Assembly: GCF_901827185.1 (NCBI RefSeq)
Contig: NZ_LR594671.1
Location: forward strand, 5,264,001 to 5,328,000
Reading direction: 5' to 3'
DNA: 64,000 nucleotides
Origin: Variovorax sp. PBL-E5
GTDB lineage: Bacteria > Pseudomonadota > Gammaproteobacteria > Burkholderiales > Burkholderiaceae_C
Shown: one piece after another, positions 1-9,400 of the stretch
How positions within the stretch are numbered: position 1 is the first letter of the stretch
How the letters are laid out: the number at the start of each line of letters is the position of its first letter
Notes under the pieces: model-generated
What the model saw: only the letters and a program-made list of their open reading frames with translations
The model's database searches: none
Told to the model about the DNA's origin: nothing
Translations under genes and position numbers: made by a program

Positions 1-640
1 AGCCGATGGTGGAAGGATCGCGTTCGCCGGTGATGCCTTCGCGCGCGTAGACGGCGCATTCCTTGAGGTCGCGGCCGAGCGCCTCGGCGATCACCTCGCC
101 CATCTTGAGCGCGGTGCCCGAGGGCGCATCGACCTTGTGCCGATGATGCGCCTCGATGATCTCGATGTCGTAGCCGATGGAGAGCGCCTTGGCCGCCATC
201 TCGAGCAGCTTGAAGGTGACGTTGACGCCGACGCTCATGTTGGGCGCCATCATGATCGCGACCTCCTTGGCGGCCTCGGCGATCTCGGCCTTCTGCGCGT
301 CGCTGAAGCCGGTGGTGCCGATGACGAGCTGCACGCCGAGTTCGCGGCACATGGCCAGATGCGCCATCGTGCCCTCGGGCCGCGTGAAGTCGATCAGCAC
401 CTGGGCATCCTTCAGGCCCTGGCGCAGGTCGGCCACGATCGGCACGCCGCTCGCGAAGCCGAGAAACGCGGCCGCGTCGCTGCCGATGGCCGGGCTGCCC
501 GCGATGTCGAGCGCACCGGCCAGCCGGCAGTCGGGCGCCTCGCGCACGGCCTCGATCAGCATGTGGCCCATGCGGCCGGAAGCGCCCGCGATCGCCACGC
601 GCCGCAGCGGCGGGGGATTGGATGAAGAAGAGTCAGTCAC
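1..640 (-). CDS. dapB: 4-hydroxy-tetrahydrodipicolinate reductase, 3' end cut off by window edge
   Basis: Cytoplasmic reductase of the diaminopimelate/lysine pathway, reducing the DapA product with NAD(P)H. The visible N-terminal 213 residues contain the dinucleotide-binding GASGRMG near residue 20, an IDFTRPEGT stretch, the IGTTGFS segment, and the catalytic/substrate-binding [13 protein letters not shown] motif, which together identify DapB. The start is taken as GTG at 640, because it is the first start in frame before a short polar leader ([10 protein letters not shown]) that leads straight into the Rossmann fold; no ATG is available there. The last part of the gene (roughly 50 residues in normal family members) lies outside the window. 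bamE follows upstream on the same strand 63 bases away. Confidence 0.95.
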   Translation of the reverse strand, partial: MTDSSSSNPPPLRRVAIAGASGRMGHMLIEAVREAPDCRLAGALDIAGSPAIGSDAAAFLGFASGVPIVADLRQGLKDAQVLIDFTRPEGTMAHLAMCRELGVQLVIGTTGFSDAQKAEIAEAAKEVAIMMAPNMSVGVNVTFKLLEMAAKALSIGYDIEIIEAHHRHKVDAPSGTALKMGEVIAEALGRDLKECAVYAREGITGERDPSTIG

Positions 641-703
641 GCGTTTCAGCCCTCGGGGATGCGGAATACGGATGCGGACCGGCCGGCGCGGCCCGGCGCG
701 CGC

Positions 704-1258
704 TCAGCGCGCCGTTTCGAGCGGGGGATAGCTCGGCGGCAGCGGCGGCAGGGACGCGGGCGATGCCTCGGCGGCCTGCTTCTCCTTGGACGGCTCGTAT
801 TTCTTGAGCTCGTCCGGCTTCGCTTCCAGGTCCGGCACCTTGCCGCCGTGCTTGCGCACGTCGAGCGTGGCGACGAACTCCTGCTCGCTCGGCATCGGGT
901 CGCCCGAGAAATGGTCGAGCGCCTCGTCCTTGAAGAACAGCGTCAGCCGGCGCTCCTGCGGCTCCACGCCCTGGCGCCGGATCGTGAACACGTAGTCCCA
1001 GCGGTTGGAATGGAAGATGTCGTTCAGCAGCGAGGTGCCGAGGATCTCGCGCACCTGCTGGCGGGACATGCCGGGCCTGAGCGCCTCGACCTGCTCCTTC
1101 GAGACGAAATTGCCCTGCACCACTTCGACCTTGTAGGGCGTGATGGTGGTCAGCGCGCTGCGGGTGCGGTCGGTGAAGCTGCTGCAGGCGCCAAGACTCA
1201 GGCTCGCCGCGACGGCGCCGATCAGCAGCCAGAGGCGGCGTTGGGGAATGGCAGGCAT
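704..1258 (-). CDS. bamE: Outer membrane protein assembly factor BamE (OmlA/SmpA lipoprotein)
   Basis: Small outer-membrane lipoprotein of the BAM complex that helps insert beta-barrel proteins. The protein of 184 residues starts with a lipoprotein signal ending in LSLGAC, giving a predicted lipidated cysteine at about residue 26. It then has the typical BamE segment with YKVEVVQGNFVS, the LRPGMSRQQVREILGTSLL helix pair, and FHSNRWDYVF. A proline/glutamate-rich C-terminal tail (about residues 150-184) extends beyond the E. coli protein and is common in betaproteobacteria. The open frame runs on upstream to 1501, but the start at 1258 is chosen because it places the signal peptide at the N-terminus. 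It is divergent from fur, an arrangement known in pseudomonads and related bacteria. Confidence 0.95.
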   Translation of the reverse strand: MPAIPQRRLWLLIGAVAASLSLGACSSFTDRTRSALTTITPYKVEVVQGNFVSKEQVEALRPGMSRQQVREILGTSLLNDIFHSNRWDYVFTIRRQGVEPQERRLTLFFKDEALDHFSGDPMPSEQEFVATLDVRKHGGKVPDLEAKPDELKKYEPSKEKQAAEASPASLPPLPPSYPPLETAR

Positions 1259-1343
1259 GGCAAGAAGGGTAGGCGATATGATCGGCTCATTGTAGCGGTT
1301 GGCCCCTGGCGAGCGCCCCGCGCACCGCAGGAGAGGAACCACC

Positions 1344-1763
1344 ATGGCCAACATCGACGAACTCAAGAACACGGGCCTGAAGGCCACCCTGCCGCGCCTC
1401 AAGATTCTCGAGATCTTCCAGAACGGCGGCCAGCGCCACATGACGGCCGAGGATGTGTTTCGCGTGCTGCTCAACGAGCACTCCGACGTCGGCCTCGCCA
1501 CCGTCTACCGCGTGCTGACGCAGTTCGAGCAGGCCGGCATCCTGGAGCGCAGCCATTTCGAGAGCGGCAAGGCGGTGTACGAACTCAACGAGGGCAAGCA
1601 CCACGACCACCTGATCTGCACTTCGTGCGGCAAGGTCGAGGAGTTCTACGACCCCGAGATCGAAAACCGGCAGCAATCGGTGGCAAAGGACAAGGGCTGG
1701 ATCCTGCAGGACCACGCGATGTCGCTCTACGGCCTCTGCGCCGATTGTGTAAACAAACGCTAA
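1344..1763 (+). CDS. fur: Ferric uptake regulator Fur
   Basis: Iron-responsive dimeric repressor. The 139-residue protein has the N-terminal winged helix ([14 protein letters not shown], then AEDVFRVL and [11 protein letters not shown] as recognition region) and the metal-binding HHDH motif at residues 86-89 followed by C92-x2-C95, plus a C-terminal C-x2-C (CADC). The ATG at 1344 follows a GAGAGG ribosome site at 1331-1336. The longer open frame starting at 1299 adds an unconserved Arg-rich leader and is not used. The 85-base bamE-fur intergenic region holds both divergent promoters; a TATGAT at 1277-1282 is a possible -10 box. The stop overlaps the hprK stop end by 4 bases (tail to tail). 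Confidence 0.97.
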   Translation: MANIDELKNTGLKATLPRLKILEIFQNGGQRHMTAEDVFRVLLNEHSDVGLATVYRVLTQFEQAGILERSHFESGKAVYELNEGKHHDHLICTSCGKVEEFYDPEIENRQQSVAKDKGWILQDHAMSLYGLCADCVNKR

Positions 1764-2719
1764 TCGAGATCCCTGGCGCTTTCCATCGCCTTGTGGTGGC
1801 GCGCCACGAAGTCTGCATAGGTGTCGATGCCGCGCAGCTGCAGGATGGAGTTGCGCACCGCCGCCTCGACCAGCACGGCGATGTTGCGGCCGGCGACCAC
1901 CTGGATGATCACCTTGCGCACCGGGATGCCCAGCACGTCCTGCGTGAGCGGCGCCGAGGGCATGCGCTCGTAGTCGCGCTCGAAGCTGTCGCGCCGCACC
2001 AGGTGCACGATGAGCTTGAGCCGCATCTTCCGGCGCACCGCGGTCTCGCCGAAGATCGCGCGGATGTCGAGCAGGCCGATGCCGCGCACCTCGAGCAGGT
2101 TCTGCAGGAGTTCGGGGCAGCGGCCTTCGAGCGTGTTCTGGTTGATGCGGTAGAGATCGACCGCGTCGTCGGCCACGAGGCCGTTGCCGCGCGAGATCAG
2201 CTCCAGCCCGAGCTCGCTCTTGCCGAGGCCCGACTCGCCGGTGATCATCACGCCCAGGCCCAGGATGTCCATGAACACGCCGTGCATCGAGGTGCGCTCG
2301 GCAAAATGCTTGGACAGATAGGCGCGCAGCAGATCGATCACGAAGGCCGAGGATTCGCGCGTGGCGAACAGCGGCAGCTGGGCGCGCTCGCAGATCGACA
2401 GCAGCTGGTCCGGCGCGGGCTGCCCGTCGGCCAGCACCAGCATCGGCGGCTCGAGCGTGACGATGCGCGCGATGCGCCGTTCGCAGTCGGCGGCCGTGCC
2501 GCGCGTCAGGTAGGCGACCTCGCGCGCGCCGAGGATCTGCACGCGGTACGGATGGATGTAGTTGAGGTAGCCCACCAGGTCGGCGGCCGACTGGGCGCGG
2601 CTGATGACCTCGGCATCGAAATGACGCTCCGAGGCGCCCAGTCCCGCGAGCCATTCCCACCGCAGCGAGCCGCGGAATTCCTCGAACATCGCATCGGCGC
2701 TGATGACGGTGGGCTTCAT
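1760..2719 (-). CDS. hprK: HPr kinase/phosphorylase
   Basis: Bifunctional enzyme that phosphorylates and dephosphorylates HPr on serine, here presumably serving a regulatory phosphotransferase system. The 319-residue length matches the family. Visible marks are the N-terminal HprK domain (about 1-130), the catalytic-region His146 in SMHGVFMDI, the P-loop GESGLGKS at 161-168, and the C-terminal signature with [14 protein letters not shown] and LRGIDTY. It lies 28 bases downstream of ptsN on the same strand and is almost certainly cotranscribed with it. This hprK/ptsN pairing is typical of betaproteobacteria, where the system regulates rather than imports sugar. Confidence 0.96.
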   Translation of the reverse strand: MKPTVISADAMFEEFRGSLRWEWLAGLGASERHFDAEVISRAQSAADLVGYLNYIHPYRVQILGAREVAYLTRGTAADCERRIARIVTLEPPMLVLADGQPAPDQLLSICERAQLPLFATRESSAFVIDLLRAYLSKHFAERTSMHGVFMDILGLGVMITGESGLGKSELGLELISRGNGLVADDAVDLYRINQNTLEGRCPELLQNLLEVRGIGLLDIRAIFGETAVRRKMRLKLIVHLVRRDSFERDYERMPSAPLTQDVLGIPVRKVIIQVVAGRNIAVLVEAAVRNSILQLRGIDTYADFVARHHKAMESARDLD

Positions 2720-2747
2720 GCGCCGGACCGTCCCGGTGGGCCGCGCT

Positions 2748-3215
2748 TCACGCGACCTGGGCGGATTGCCATCCTGCGATCAGTGCGTGCAGCTTCGCGG
2801 CGTCCGAGCTGGACTTGATCTGCTCGCGCAGATTGGCGTCGCTCAGGAGTTCGGCAATCTCGGAAAGGATTTCAAGGTGTTTCTGGGTGGCCGCCTCGGG
2901 CACCAGCAGGAAGATCAGCAGCACCACGGGCTGCTCGTCCGGGGCGTCGAAGCCGATCGGGTTGGCGAGCTGGAACACCGCGGCCATCGGCGACTTGAGC
3001 CCCTTGATGCGGCCGTGCGGAATGGCCACGCCATGGCCGAGGCCGGTGGAGCCCAGGCGCTCGCGGGCAAAAAGGCTGTCGGTGATGAGGGCGCGGCCCA
3101 GGCCGTGGAGATTCTCGAACAGCAAGCCGGCTTCTTCGAAAGCACGTTTCTTGCTGGTGGCGTCGACGCTCACGAGCACTTGAGCGGGCGGCAGGATGGA
3201 CGCGAGTCGGTTCAT
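2748..3215 (-). CDS. ptsN: PTS IIA-like nitrogen regulatory protein PtsN (EIIA-Ntr)
   Basis: Phosphoacceptor at the end of the nitrogen-related PTS, a regulator of potassium transport and other targets in the bacteria where it has been studied. The 155 residues form a single PTS EIIA type-2 domain. The phosphorylated histidine is His67 in the [10 protein letters not shown] motif, and the flanking [14 protein letters not shown] and [11 protein letters not shown] segments match the family. Unlike the E. coli rpoN-hpf-ptsN cluster, no rpoN is found here. A strong hairpin lies between hpf and ptsN, so ptsN-hprK may depend on read-through or on its own promoter in the 34 bases upstream. Confidence 0.96.
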   Translation of the reverse strand: MNRLASILPPAQVLVSVDATSKKRAFEEAGLLFENLHGLGRALITDSLFARERLGSTGLGHGVAIPHGRIKGLKSPMAAVFQLANPIGFDAPDEQPVVLLIFLLVPEAATQKHLEILSEIAELLSDANLREQIKSSSDAAKLHALIAGWQSAQVA

Positions 3216-3249
3216 GTTGGGGCGGGGCGGGGGCGATTATGCACCTGCC

Positions 3250-3284
3250 CCAAAAAAAGCAAAGGGCCGCTTGAAGCGGCCCGC
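3250..3284 (-). terminator. Intrinsic terminator downstream of hpf
   Basis: An almost perfect inverted repeat (GGGCCGCTT / AAGCGGCCC, positions 3264-3282) is followed on the minus strand by a T-rich run (plus-strand A7 at 3252-3258). It starts about 27 bases after the hpf stop and ends just before the ptsN start, so it would separate hpf expression from ptsN-hprK or attenuate it. Confidence 0.8.
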
Positions 3285-3309
3285 AAGAGTATTTGCCCGG
3301 AGAAGGGGA

Positions 3310-3639
3310 CTACATCACACGTTTGGGTGCTTCGTGATGATGGTCCTGCAGGCGGTCCTTGTGCCGCACGACCTGCCGGTCGAGCTTGTCGACCAGCTCA
3401 TCGACCGCGGCATAGAGATCAGCGTGGCTCGACTCCGCGAACATGTCATTGCCCTTGACGTGGATGTTGCACTCGGCTCGTTGCCGGCGTTCCTTTTCCT
3501 TTTGCTTTTCCACCGTGAGGATCACCTTCACATCGACCACCTGGTCGAAATGGCGGGTGATCCGGTCCAGCTTGCCTGTAACGTAATTGCGCAGAGCGGG
3601 GGTGACGTCGAGGTGATGACCGCTGATCGTCAAATTCAT
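3310..3639 (-). CDS. hpf: Ribosome hibernation-promoting factor, short form
   Basis: Stationary-phase factor that binds the 30S decoding region and promotes inactive 100S ribosomes. The 109-residue protein has the sigma-54 modulation/S30EA fold with [20 protein letters not shown] at its start, then [15 protein letters not shown] and [17 protein letters not shown]. It lacks the C-terminal dimerisation domain of long HPF. The start at 3639 is chosen because a perfect GGAGG lies 6 bases upstream (3645-3649). The frame is open to 3678, but that extension is not conserved. The His-rich tail [11 protein letters not shown] is typical of burkholderial versions. Confidence 0.94.
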   Translation of the reverse strand: MNLTISGHHLDVTPALRNYVTGKLDRITRHFDQVVDVKVILTVEKQKEKERRQRAECNIHVKGNDMFAESSHADLYAAVDELVDKLDRQVVRHKDRLQDHHHEAPKRVM

Positions 3640-3758
3640 GAATGACCTCCTGGAATTGACGGTTGGGGAAATGACCACGCCCCTGGAAGGGGGCCTGGCC
3701 GGCGAAACGGGGGATGGAGAGAGCGGGGGAAGGAGAAGGAAGAGGGGAAGGTCGGTTC

Positions 3759-3787
3759 ACTATGCCCATGCTGTCATCGAATTGCAA
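3759..3787 (-). promoter_or_regulatory. Candidate sigma-70 promoter for hpf
   Basis: On the minus strand, TTGCAA (3782-3787) and CATAGT (3759-3764) are spaced by 17 bases. This would give a leader of about 110 bases before hpf. It is a pattern match only; part of the leader (about 3700-3750) is purine/G-rich on the plus strand. Confidence 0.35.
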
Positions 3788-3862
3788 TCCCCTTTTTTCG
3801 ATGCCGCCAGATGCATGCTGGACAGGCATTCGTTGCTATCGAAATGAGAGTGACGCCCCGCC

Positions 3863-5971
3863 TCAGCGCCAGGCCGCGCGCATGCGGCCGAGCAGGTCGA
3901 TGGCCGCAGCCGGTGCCGGCACATGCGGTGCGCGCTCGGGCGGTGGCGGCCAGGTCCGCTGGTCGAAGCCCTCGGCATCGGCGGCGGAAATGAAGCGCGT
4001 GCGGCCGGCATAGAGATGGCGGTCGCCGCGTGCCGCCTGCTGCGTGACGTAGAAGCGCTGCGGCACCAGCAGGTGCAGGTGGTCGCGCGCCCGGGTCATC
4101 GCGACATAGAGCAGGCGCCGCTCTTCTTCGAGCTCCTGCGCGCCCTGCGCGACATCGGCGGGGATGCAGCCGTCGACCACGTTGAGCACGTGCACCGAGG
4201 TCCATTCCTGCCCCTTGGCCGAATGGATGGTCGAGAGGATCAGGTAGTCCTCGTCGAGCAGCGGCGGCCCCGGCCGGTCGCTCGTCGCCTCGGGCGGGTC
4301 CAGCGTGAGCTCGGTCAGGAAGCGCTCGCGCGAGGCATAACCCGAGGCCAGCCGCGCGAGCTGCTCGACATCGCCGCGCCGCAGTACCGCGTCGTCGTGC
4401 AGGCGCTCCAGGTGCGGCAGGTACCACTGCAAGGCCAGGTCCATGTCGGCCGGCCATGCGAGCGTGGGCGCGCGCAGGGCCGCATAGATGGCGGCGAAGC
4501 GCGCCCACTCCGCCTGCGCGGCCGAGGGCGGCACGAAGGCCCGCACGGCTTCGGCCGGATCGGCGGCTTCGGCCATCGCATCGAGCAGCCGCGTCGACGT
4601 GACCGGGCCGATGCCCGGGATCAGCTGCGTCACGCGAAAACCCGCCATGCGTCCGCGCGGGTTCTGCGCGAAGCGCAGCACCGCGAGCAAGTCCTTGACG
4701 TGCGCGGCTTCGAGGAACTTGAGCCCGCCGTACTTGACGAAGGGGATGTTGCGCCGCACCAGCTCGAGCTCGAGCGCCGCGCTGTGCGCCGAGGTGCGGA
4801 ACAGCACCGCCTGCGACTTGAGCGCCAGGCCGCCCTCGCGGTGCGCGAGCACGCGATCGGCCACGAAGCGCGCCTGCTGCGCCTCGTCGGCCACCAGCAC
4901 CAGCTGCGGCCGGCCGGCCGAGGGCTTGTCGGTCCACAGCGTCTTGGCATGGCGCTCGGCGGCTGCGGCGATCATCGCGTTGGACACATCGAGGATCGGC
5001 TGCGTCGAGCGGTAGTTGCGCTCCAGCGTGACGATGCGCGCGGGCTGCCCGAACTGTTGCGGAAAGTCGAGGATGTTGCGCACGGTGGCGCCGCGGAACG
5101 AATAGATCGACTGCGCATCGTCGCCGACCACGGTGACGCCGCGGCCCTCCGGCTTGAGGGCGCGCAGGATGCTGGCCTGCAACAGGTTCGTGTCCTGGTA
5201 CTCGTCGACCAGCACATGGTCGAAGCGCGCGCCGATCTGCGCCGCCAGCGACGGCTCGGCCACCATGCCGGCCCAGTAGAGCAGCAGGTCGTCGTAGTCG
5301 AGTACGTTCTGCTGCTGCTTGGCATCGACATACGCGCCGAACAGCCGCTTGAGTTCGGCCTCCCACTCGGCACACCACGGAAAGGCCTGCTTGAGCACCT
5401 CGGCCAGCGGCGCGCAGGTGTTGACGGTGCGCGAATAGATCGAGAGGCAGGTGCCCTTGCGCGGAAAGCGCCGCTGCATCGCCGACAGGCCGATGTCGTG
5501 GCGCACCAGGCCCATCAGGTCCTCGGCATCGCCGCGGTCGTGGATGGTGAAGTTCTCGCCGAGCCCGATCAGCGCCGCGTATTCGCGCAGGAGCCGCGCG
5601 CCGATGCCGTGGAAGGTGCCGGCCCACGGCAGCGCCGGCGGCGCCTCGGCGCGCAACCCGAGCACGCGCGCCAGCACCTGGCCGGCGCGGCGCTCCATCT
5701 CCTGCGCGGCCCGGCGCGAGAAGGTCAAAAGCAGGATGCGCTGCGGATCGATGCCGCGCGCGATCAGGTGCGCCACGCGGTGCGCGAGCGTGCTGGTCTT
5801 GCCCGAGCCGGCGCCGGCGATCACGAGCAGCGGGCGTTCATCCTGTGCCGCGCCCAGCGCGGCATCCAGGCCATGATCGACCGCGGCGCGCTGCGCCTCG
5901 TTGAGCTGCGCGAGCGCGGCCGCGAGCCGTTCGCTCTGGGACATCGGTGCGGGTGGCGCGACGCTCTGCAT
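3863..5971 (-). CDS. UvrD/Rep-family ATP-dependent DNA helicase
   Basis: Superfamily 1A 3'-5' helicase, likely acting in repair or replication restart. The 702-residue protein carries motif I GAGSGKT at residues 53-59, a TFHGIGARLLR segment, Walker B DEYQDTN at 256-262, GDDAQSIYSFRGA, the LERNYRSTQ motif, a late STIHSAKGQEW and the VAMTRARDHLHLL motif. The GIGPV stretch in the middle resembles an HhH-like element of domain 2B. The start at 5971 (MQSVAPPAP) is preferred; 5944 is a close alternative, and the frame is open to 6073. It is shorter at the C-terminus than UvrD or Rep, and a third SF1 paralogue rather than uvrD itself is possible, so no symbol is given. Confidence 0.9.
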   Translation of the reverse strand: MQSVAPPAPMSQSERLAAALAQLNEAQRAAVDHGLDAALGAAQDERPLLVIAGAGSGKTSTLAHRVAHLIARGIDPQRILLLTFSRRAAQEMERRAGQVLARVLGLRAEAPPALPWAGTFHGIGARLLREYAALIGLGENFTIHDRGDAEDLMGLVRHDIGLSAMQRRFPRKGTCLSIYSRTVNTCAPLAEVLKQAFPWCAEWEAELKRLFGAYVDAKQQQNVLDYDDLLLYWAGMVAEPSLAAQIGARFDHVLVDEYQDTNLLQASILRALKPEGRGVTVVGDDAQSIYSFRGATVRNILDFPQQFGQPARIVTLERNYRSTQPILDVSNAMIAAAAERHAKTLWTDKPSAGRPQLVLVADEAQQARFVADRVLAHREGGLALKSQAVLFRTSAHSAALELELVRRNIPFVKYGGLKFLEAAHVKDLLAVLRFAQNPRGRMAGFRVTQLIPGIGPVTSTRLLDAMAEAADPAEAVRAFVPPSAAQAEWARFAAIYAALRAPTLAWPADMDLALQWYLPHLERLHDDAVLRRGDVEQLARLASGYASRERFLTELTLDPPEATSDRPGPPLLDEDYLILSTIHSAKGQEWTSVHVLNVVDGCIPADVAQGAQELEEERRLLYVAMTRARDHLHLLVPQRFYVTQQAARGDRHLYAGRTRFISAADAEGFDQRTWPPPPERAPHVPAPAAAIDLLGRMRAAWR

Positions 5972-6151
5972 CACTGCGACTTTACTGGATGCCCATCCAG
6001 ATCCGCAGCGCGAATGCACCGGGTGCGGTGACATAATCGCGCCTCGCTGCGCACGGAGACTACGCATGGGCACCGATCCCGGCAGCTTTCAAATCCCCGG
6101 TGAGCGCCCCATTCCCCATCCTCTTCGCCCAGACATTCACGGGAGTGAACC

Positions 6152-7138
6152 TTGCTCAACATCTTCACGCTGGCCAACGGCCGCCTCGTCCAGGAAGAGA
6201 TCGAGGCGCTCGAAGAGCTGTCGCAGTTCCAGCCGATCTGGGTCGATCTCGAATCGCCCACCGTCGAGGAAAAGCGCTGGATCAAGCAGTACTACGGCCT
6301 GTCCATCCCCGAGGATGCGATGGACGAGGACATCGAGGAGTCGGCCCGCTTCTACGAAGAAGACAACGGCGAGCTGCACATCCGCAGCGACTTCCTGATC
6401 GACGACGACGAGAACCCGCGCTCGGTGCGCGTGGCCTTCATCCTCAACCAGCACAACACCGAACTGCGCAGCCGCGGCGTGCTGTTCTCGATCCATGACG
6501 AGGACGTGCCGGTGTTCCGCCTCCTGCGCATGCGCGCGCGGCGCGCGCCGGGCCTGATCGAGGACGCCAAGGAAGTGCTGCTCAAGCTCTTCGATGCCGA
6601 CGCCGAATACTCGGCCGACACGCTGGAGAACATCTACGACGAACTCGAGATCGCCGGCAAGAAGGTGCTCGAAGGCAACGTGAGCGACGAGCTGGCCGGC
6701 GAAGTGCTGGCCGCGATCGCACGGCAGGAAGACTTGAACGGCCGCATCCGCCGCAACGTGATGGACACGCGGCGCGCGGTCAGCTTCATGATGCGCAGCC
6801 GCATGCTCAACGCCGAGCAGTTCGAGGAAGCGCGCCAGATCCTGCGCGACATCGAATCGCTCGACAACCACACCGCCTTCCTGTTCGACAAGATCAACTT
6901 CCTGATGGATGCGACCGTCGGCTTCATCAACATCAACCAGAACAAGACCATCAAGATCTTCTCGGTGGCCAGCGTGGCGCTGCTGCCGCCGACGCTGATC
7001 GCCAGCGTCTACGGCATGAACTTCAAGCTCATCCCGGAGCTCGACTGGGCCTATGGCTATGCCTATGCGATCCTGCTCATGATCGCCAGCGCGCTCGGGC
7101 CAATGTGGTATTTCCGGCGGCGCGGCTGGCTCAAGTAG
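6152..7138 (+). CDS. corA: Magnesium/cobalt transport protein CorA
   Basis: Pentameric inner-membrane channel for Mg2+ (and Co2+). The 328-residue protein has the long cytoplasmic alpha/beta N-domain and coiled stalk, then two C-terminal transmembrane helices. The pore signature YGMN sits at residues 287-290 after TM1 (VASVALLPPTLIAS), and the last helix is followed by a basic tail RRRGWLK. The start appears to be TTG at 6152, preceded by GGGAG at 6141-6145; no in-frame ATG or GTG fits the conserved N-terminus MLNIFTLANG. It is the last gene of core character before a lower-GC block. Confidence 0.95.
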   Translation: MLNIFTLANGRLVQEEIEALEELSQFQPIWVDLESPTVEEKRWIKQYYGLSIPEDAMDEDIEESARFYEEDNGELHIRSDFLIDDDENPRSVRVAFILNQHNTELRSRGVLFSIHDEDVPVFRLLRMRARRAPGLIEDAKEVLLKLFDADAEYSADTLENIYDELEIAGKKVLEGNVSDELAGEVLAAIARQEDLNGRIRRNVMDTRRAVSFMMRSRMLNAEQFEEARQILRDIESLDNHTAFLFDKINFLMDATVGFININQNKTIKIFSVASVALLPPTLIASVYGMNFKLIPELDWAYGYAYAILLMIASALGPMWYFRRRGWLK

Positions 7139-7345
7139 GGCCTGTTCGCACATCCATCGCCGCCGGTGTCGTTGCCGGCTTCGAGAGGACATGGGTCGTG
7201 TGACGCAAGGGAGCATCAGGCCCTTGCACCGAGTTCGGCCTGCCGTCAGTGCCGATGGCGTTGTCACAGTTGAGATTGCAACTTTCAACACAATTGCGCA
7301 CAGGGTCCGTTCGCAAAAAACTCAGCATCATCACAGAATTGATGC

Positions 7346-8317
7346 ATGAGGACACACAAGGCCAGACTGCACGCCATCAAGAGTCTCGCGAATCAGATTC
7401 TCAGCTTTGATTTTCGGCCCATCGATGACGAAAGATGGCCTATCGCTACCGCAGGCGCACACATCGATGTCCATCTTCCGATCGGAATTGTTCGCAGCTA
7501 CTCACTGGTCAATGAGCCTGGGGGAAGCCATCGATATGTGATTGCTGTCAATCGCGAAGCGTTCGGTCAGGGTGGATCTCGCTTCATGCACGACCGACTT
7601 CAAGTCGGTGATGTTCTTACTATCTCCGAACCACGAAACAACTTCACGCTCCGCGAGGACGCTTCGCACACGGTTCTTATTGCGGGTGGAATCGGCATTA
7701 CCCCGCTCTGGAGCATGATCCAGCGCCTGGCGCAACTCAAAGCATCCTGGACTCTTTACTACTCGGCACGCACGCGCGAAAACGCGTCGTACGTAGATCA
7801 AATTCTGTCGATGGCAACGACCTCGGGCGGCCAGGTCTATCTCAATTTCGATGGCGGCGATGCGAACAGGATGTTGAACATTCGCGCAATCATCGAAGCC
7901 ACCCAGAGCGACGCCGACGTGTACTGCTGCGGCCCCCTTCCATTGCTCAGAGCTTTTGACGCCGCCACTGCAGATCGTGAAGCGCGTCTGATACACCGTG
8001 AATATTTTGCTGCGCCCGCCAATGCCACAAGCACTGAAAGTGCGCAAGATCAACGGTTCAACGTGCGGCTGGCGAGATCAAACAAGATCGTGCCAGTAGG
8101 GCCCGGAAGTACGATCCTTGACGCACTGCTGAACGCGAATATCGACGTTCCTCACTCGTGCATGAGCGGGATATGCCGCGCTTGCGAGACGAAGGTCCTT
8201 GCAGGGGTTCCAGATCACCGCGATTACGTTCTATCTGATTCCGAACGAGCAAGTGGCACGACGATGATTGTCTGCTGCTCAGGCGCCAAATCGCGAGAGC
8301 TCATACTGGACCTCTAG
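7346..8317 (+). CDS. Oxygenase reductase component, phthalate dioxygenase reductase/VanB type
   Basis: Electron-transfer partner for a Rieske-type oxygenase, passing electrons from NAD(P)H through flavin to a 2Fe-2S centre. The 323-residue chain has, in order, the FMN-binding barrel with RSYSLVNEP (50-58), the NAD domain with GGIGITPLW (114-122) and CCGP (194-197), and a C-terminal plant-type ferredoxin with all four cysteines, C272, C277, C280 and C310. Likely partner: the Rieske oxygenase gene at 11062-12252, which lacks an adjacent reductase. The gene is of clearly lower GC than corA upstream, with 207 bases between them containing no gene. ATG at 7346 is the first start. The substrate cannot be told from sequence. 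Confidence 0.9.
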   Translation: MRTHKARLHAIKSLANQILSFDFRPIDDERWPIATAGAHIDVHLPIGIVRSYSLVNEPGGSHRYVIAVNREAFGQGGSRFMHDRLQVGDVLTISEPRNNFTLREDASHTVLIAGGIGITPLWSMIQRLAQLKASWTLYYSARTRENASYVDQILSMATTSGGQVYLNFDGGDANRMLNIRAIIEATQSDADVYCCGPLPLLRAFDAATADREARLIHREYFAAPANATSTESAQDQRFNVRLARSNKIVPVGPGSTILDALLNANIDVPHSCMSGICRACETKVLAGVPDHRDYVLSDSERASGTTMIVCCSGAKSRELILDL

Positions 8318-8435
8318 CCATGCTGGAAGTCGACGCAGTGGAGAAGTGCGAGCCCATGCGTCCAGGTATTTGTCCCAGACTTCCCGGACAGGATGGCAGC
8401 CCATCCGGGCAAGGCGGCCATCCTGTCCAGCATCG

Positions 8436-9134
8436 CTAGTCGATTTTTTGCGACATCTTTTGAAGCTTCTCCATATCGGTGATCGATATTTTTCCGTACT
8501 GAACATCAACCACGCCCTCCGCAGCCATGTCTCGCAACGCGCGGTTTACCACTTGCCGTCGGGTTCCCAGCATGGTCGCAATTTCATCCTGAGATAAATT
8601 GATCATTGCAGAATTTCGACCTCCAGCGCTGCGTGCATTGATTGACGTCAGTAGACCTGCAATCTTTGCCTGAATGCTATGGACTGCAGCGCTTGCGTAG
8701 AGCGTCAATGCTCCACGATGTCTTGTCTGCAGCGCGGCAAAGAGTGAAAACGACAAACGTCCGTCTCGAGCAACCATCTCGCGCAGCAACGCCCCGGGGA
8801 TGCGAACAAGCACTGTCTTTTCTTTGCAAGTGGCCGTGTGCATGTGGGGCGTTTGTGTGATCACCGGCCCCAGTCCTTGGAACGCACCCGCAAGATGCAA
8901 ACCTGCCGTGAAATCTCGCTCTTCTGGTATCGCTCGCGAGAGATTCATCCATCCGTTGACAAGAAGGTAGAGGTAGTTTGCCGGGTCACCCGATTGATGG
9001 ATGCATGTACCGGGCTCGGCGACAAGCAGATCGGCGGCCTCAATGAGGCGATCCAGGGATTCTTCCGGCCACGTGGAGAAGAGTTCCGATTGGGCAATCG
9101 TCAAGCGCACGAGGACATTCGTCGTCACCGCCAT
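8436..9134 (-). CDS. Crp/Fnr-family transcriptional regulator
   Basis: DNA-binding regulator, probably of the surrounding catabolic genes. The 232 residues have an N-terminal cyclic-nucleotide-binding-like beta-roll (GTCIHQSGDPANYLYLLVNGW, residues about 42-62) and a C-terminal Crp-type helix-turn-helix (LSQDEIATMLGTRRQVVNRALRDM). The sensory domain lacks the N-terminal cysteine cluster of Fnr, so an oxygen-sensing Fe-S centre is not expected; the ligand is unknown. The start at 9134 (MAVTTNVLV) is chosen over upstream in-frame starts because it begins the recognisable domain. It converges on the reductase gene with 118 bases between stops. Confidence 0.85.
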   Translation of the reverse strand: MAVTTNVLVRLTIAQSELFSTWPEESLDRLIEAADLLVAEPGTCIHQSGDPANYLYLLVNGWMNLSRAIPEERDFTAGLHLAGAFQGLGPVITQTPHMHTATCKEKTVLVRIPGALLREMVARDGRLSFSLFAALQTRHRGALTLYASAAVHSIQAKIAGLLTSINARSAGGRNSAMINLSQDEIATMLGTRRQVVNRALRDMAAEGVVDVQYGKISITDMEKLQKMSQKID

Positions 9135-9400
9135 GCCTCGCCGTCCAGCGTGCTCGCCATGTGGTTTCGGTCCATGCTGAGCCTGCACGGCAGCGCAGCG
9201 CCTTGTCGATGCGGAAACTTCGAGATCGCCACCGGCGCTCCATGAACGTTCGTGGGGCATCATACTGCGCACTCACAGCCACCGGCGCCGGTTTGCGATG
9301 GCATAGATGAGCACGCCGCACATCTTCGCCTCGATGCCACCACGTCCTTGCGATTGGATCCCTGGATGCGAACAGGTCAGAGAGGCTGTGCGCGGACTTG

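Noticed and set aside
7139..7345. Possible attachment site or IS remnant after corA
   Set aside because: The gap has a weak GCCGG/CCGGC hairpin but no direct repeat matching the other end of the low-GC block.
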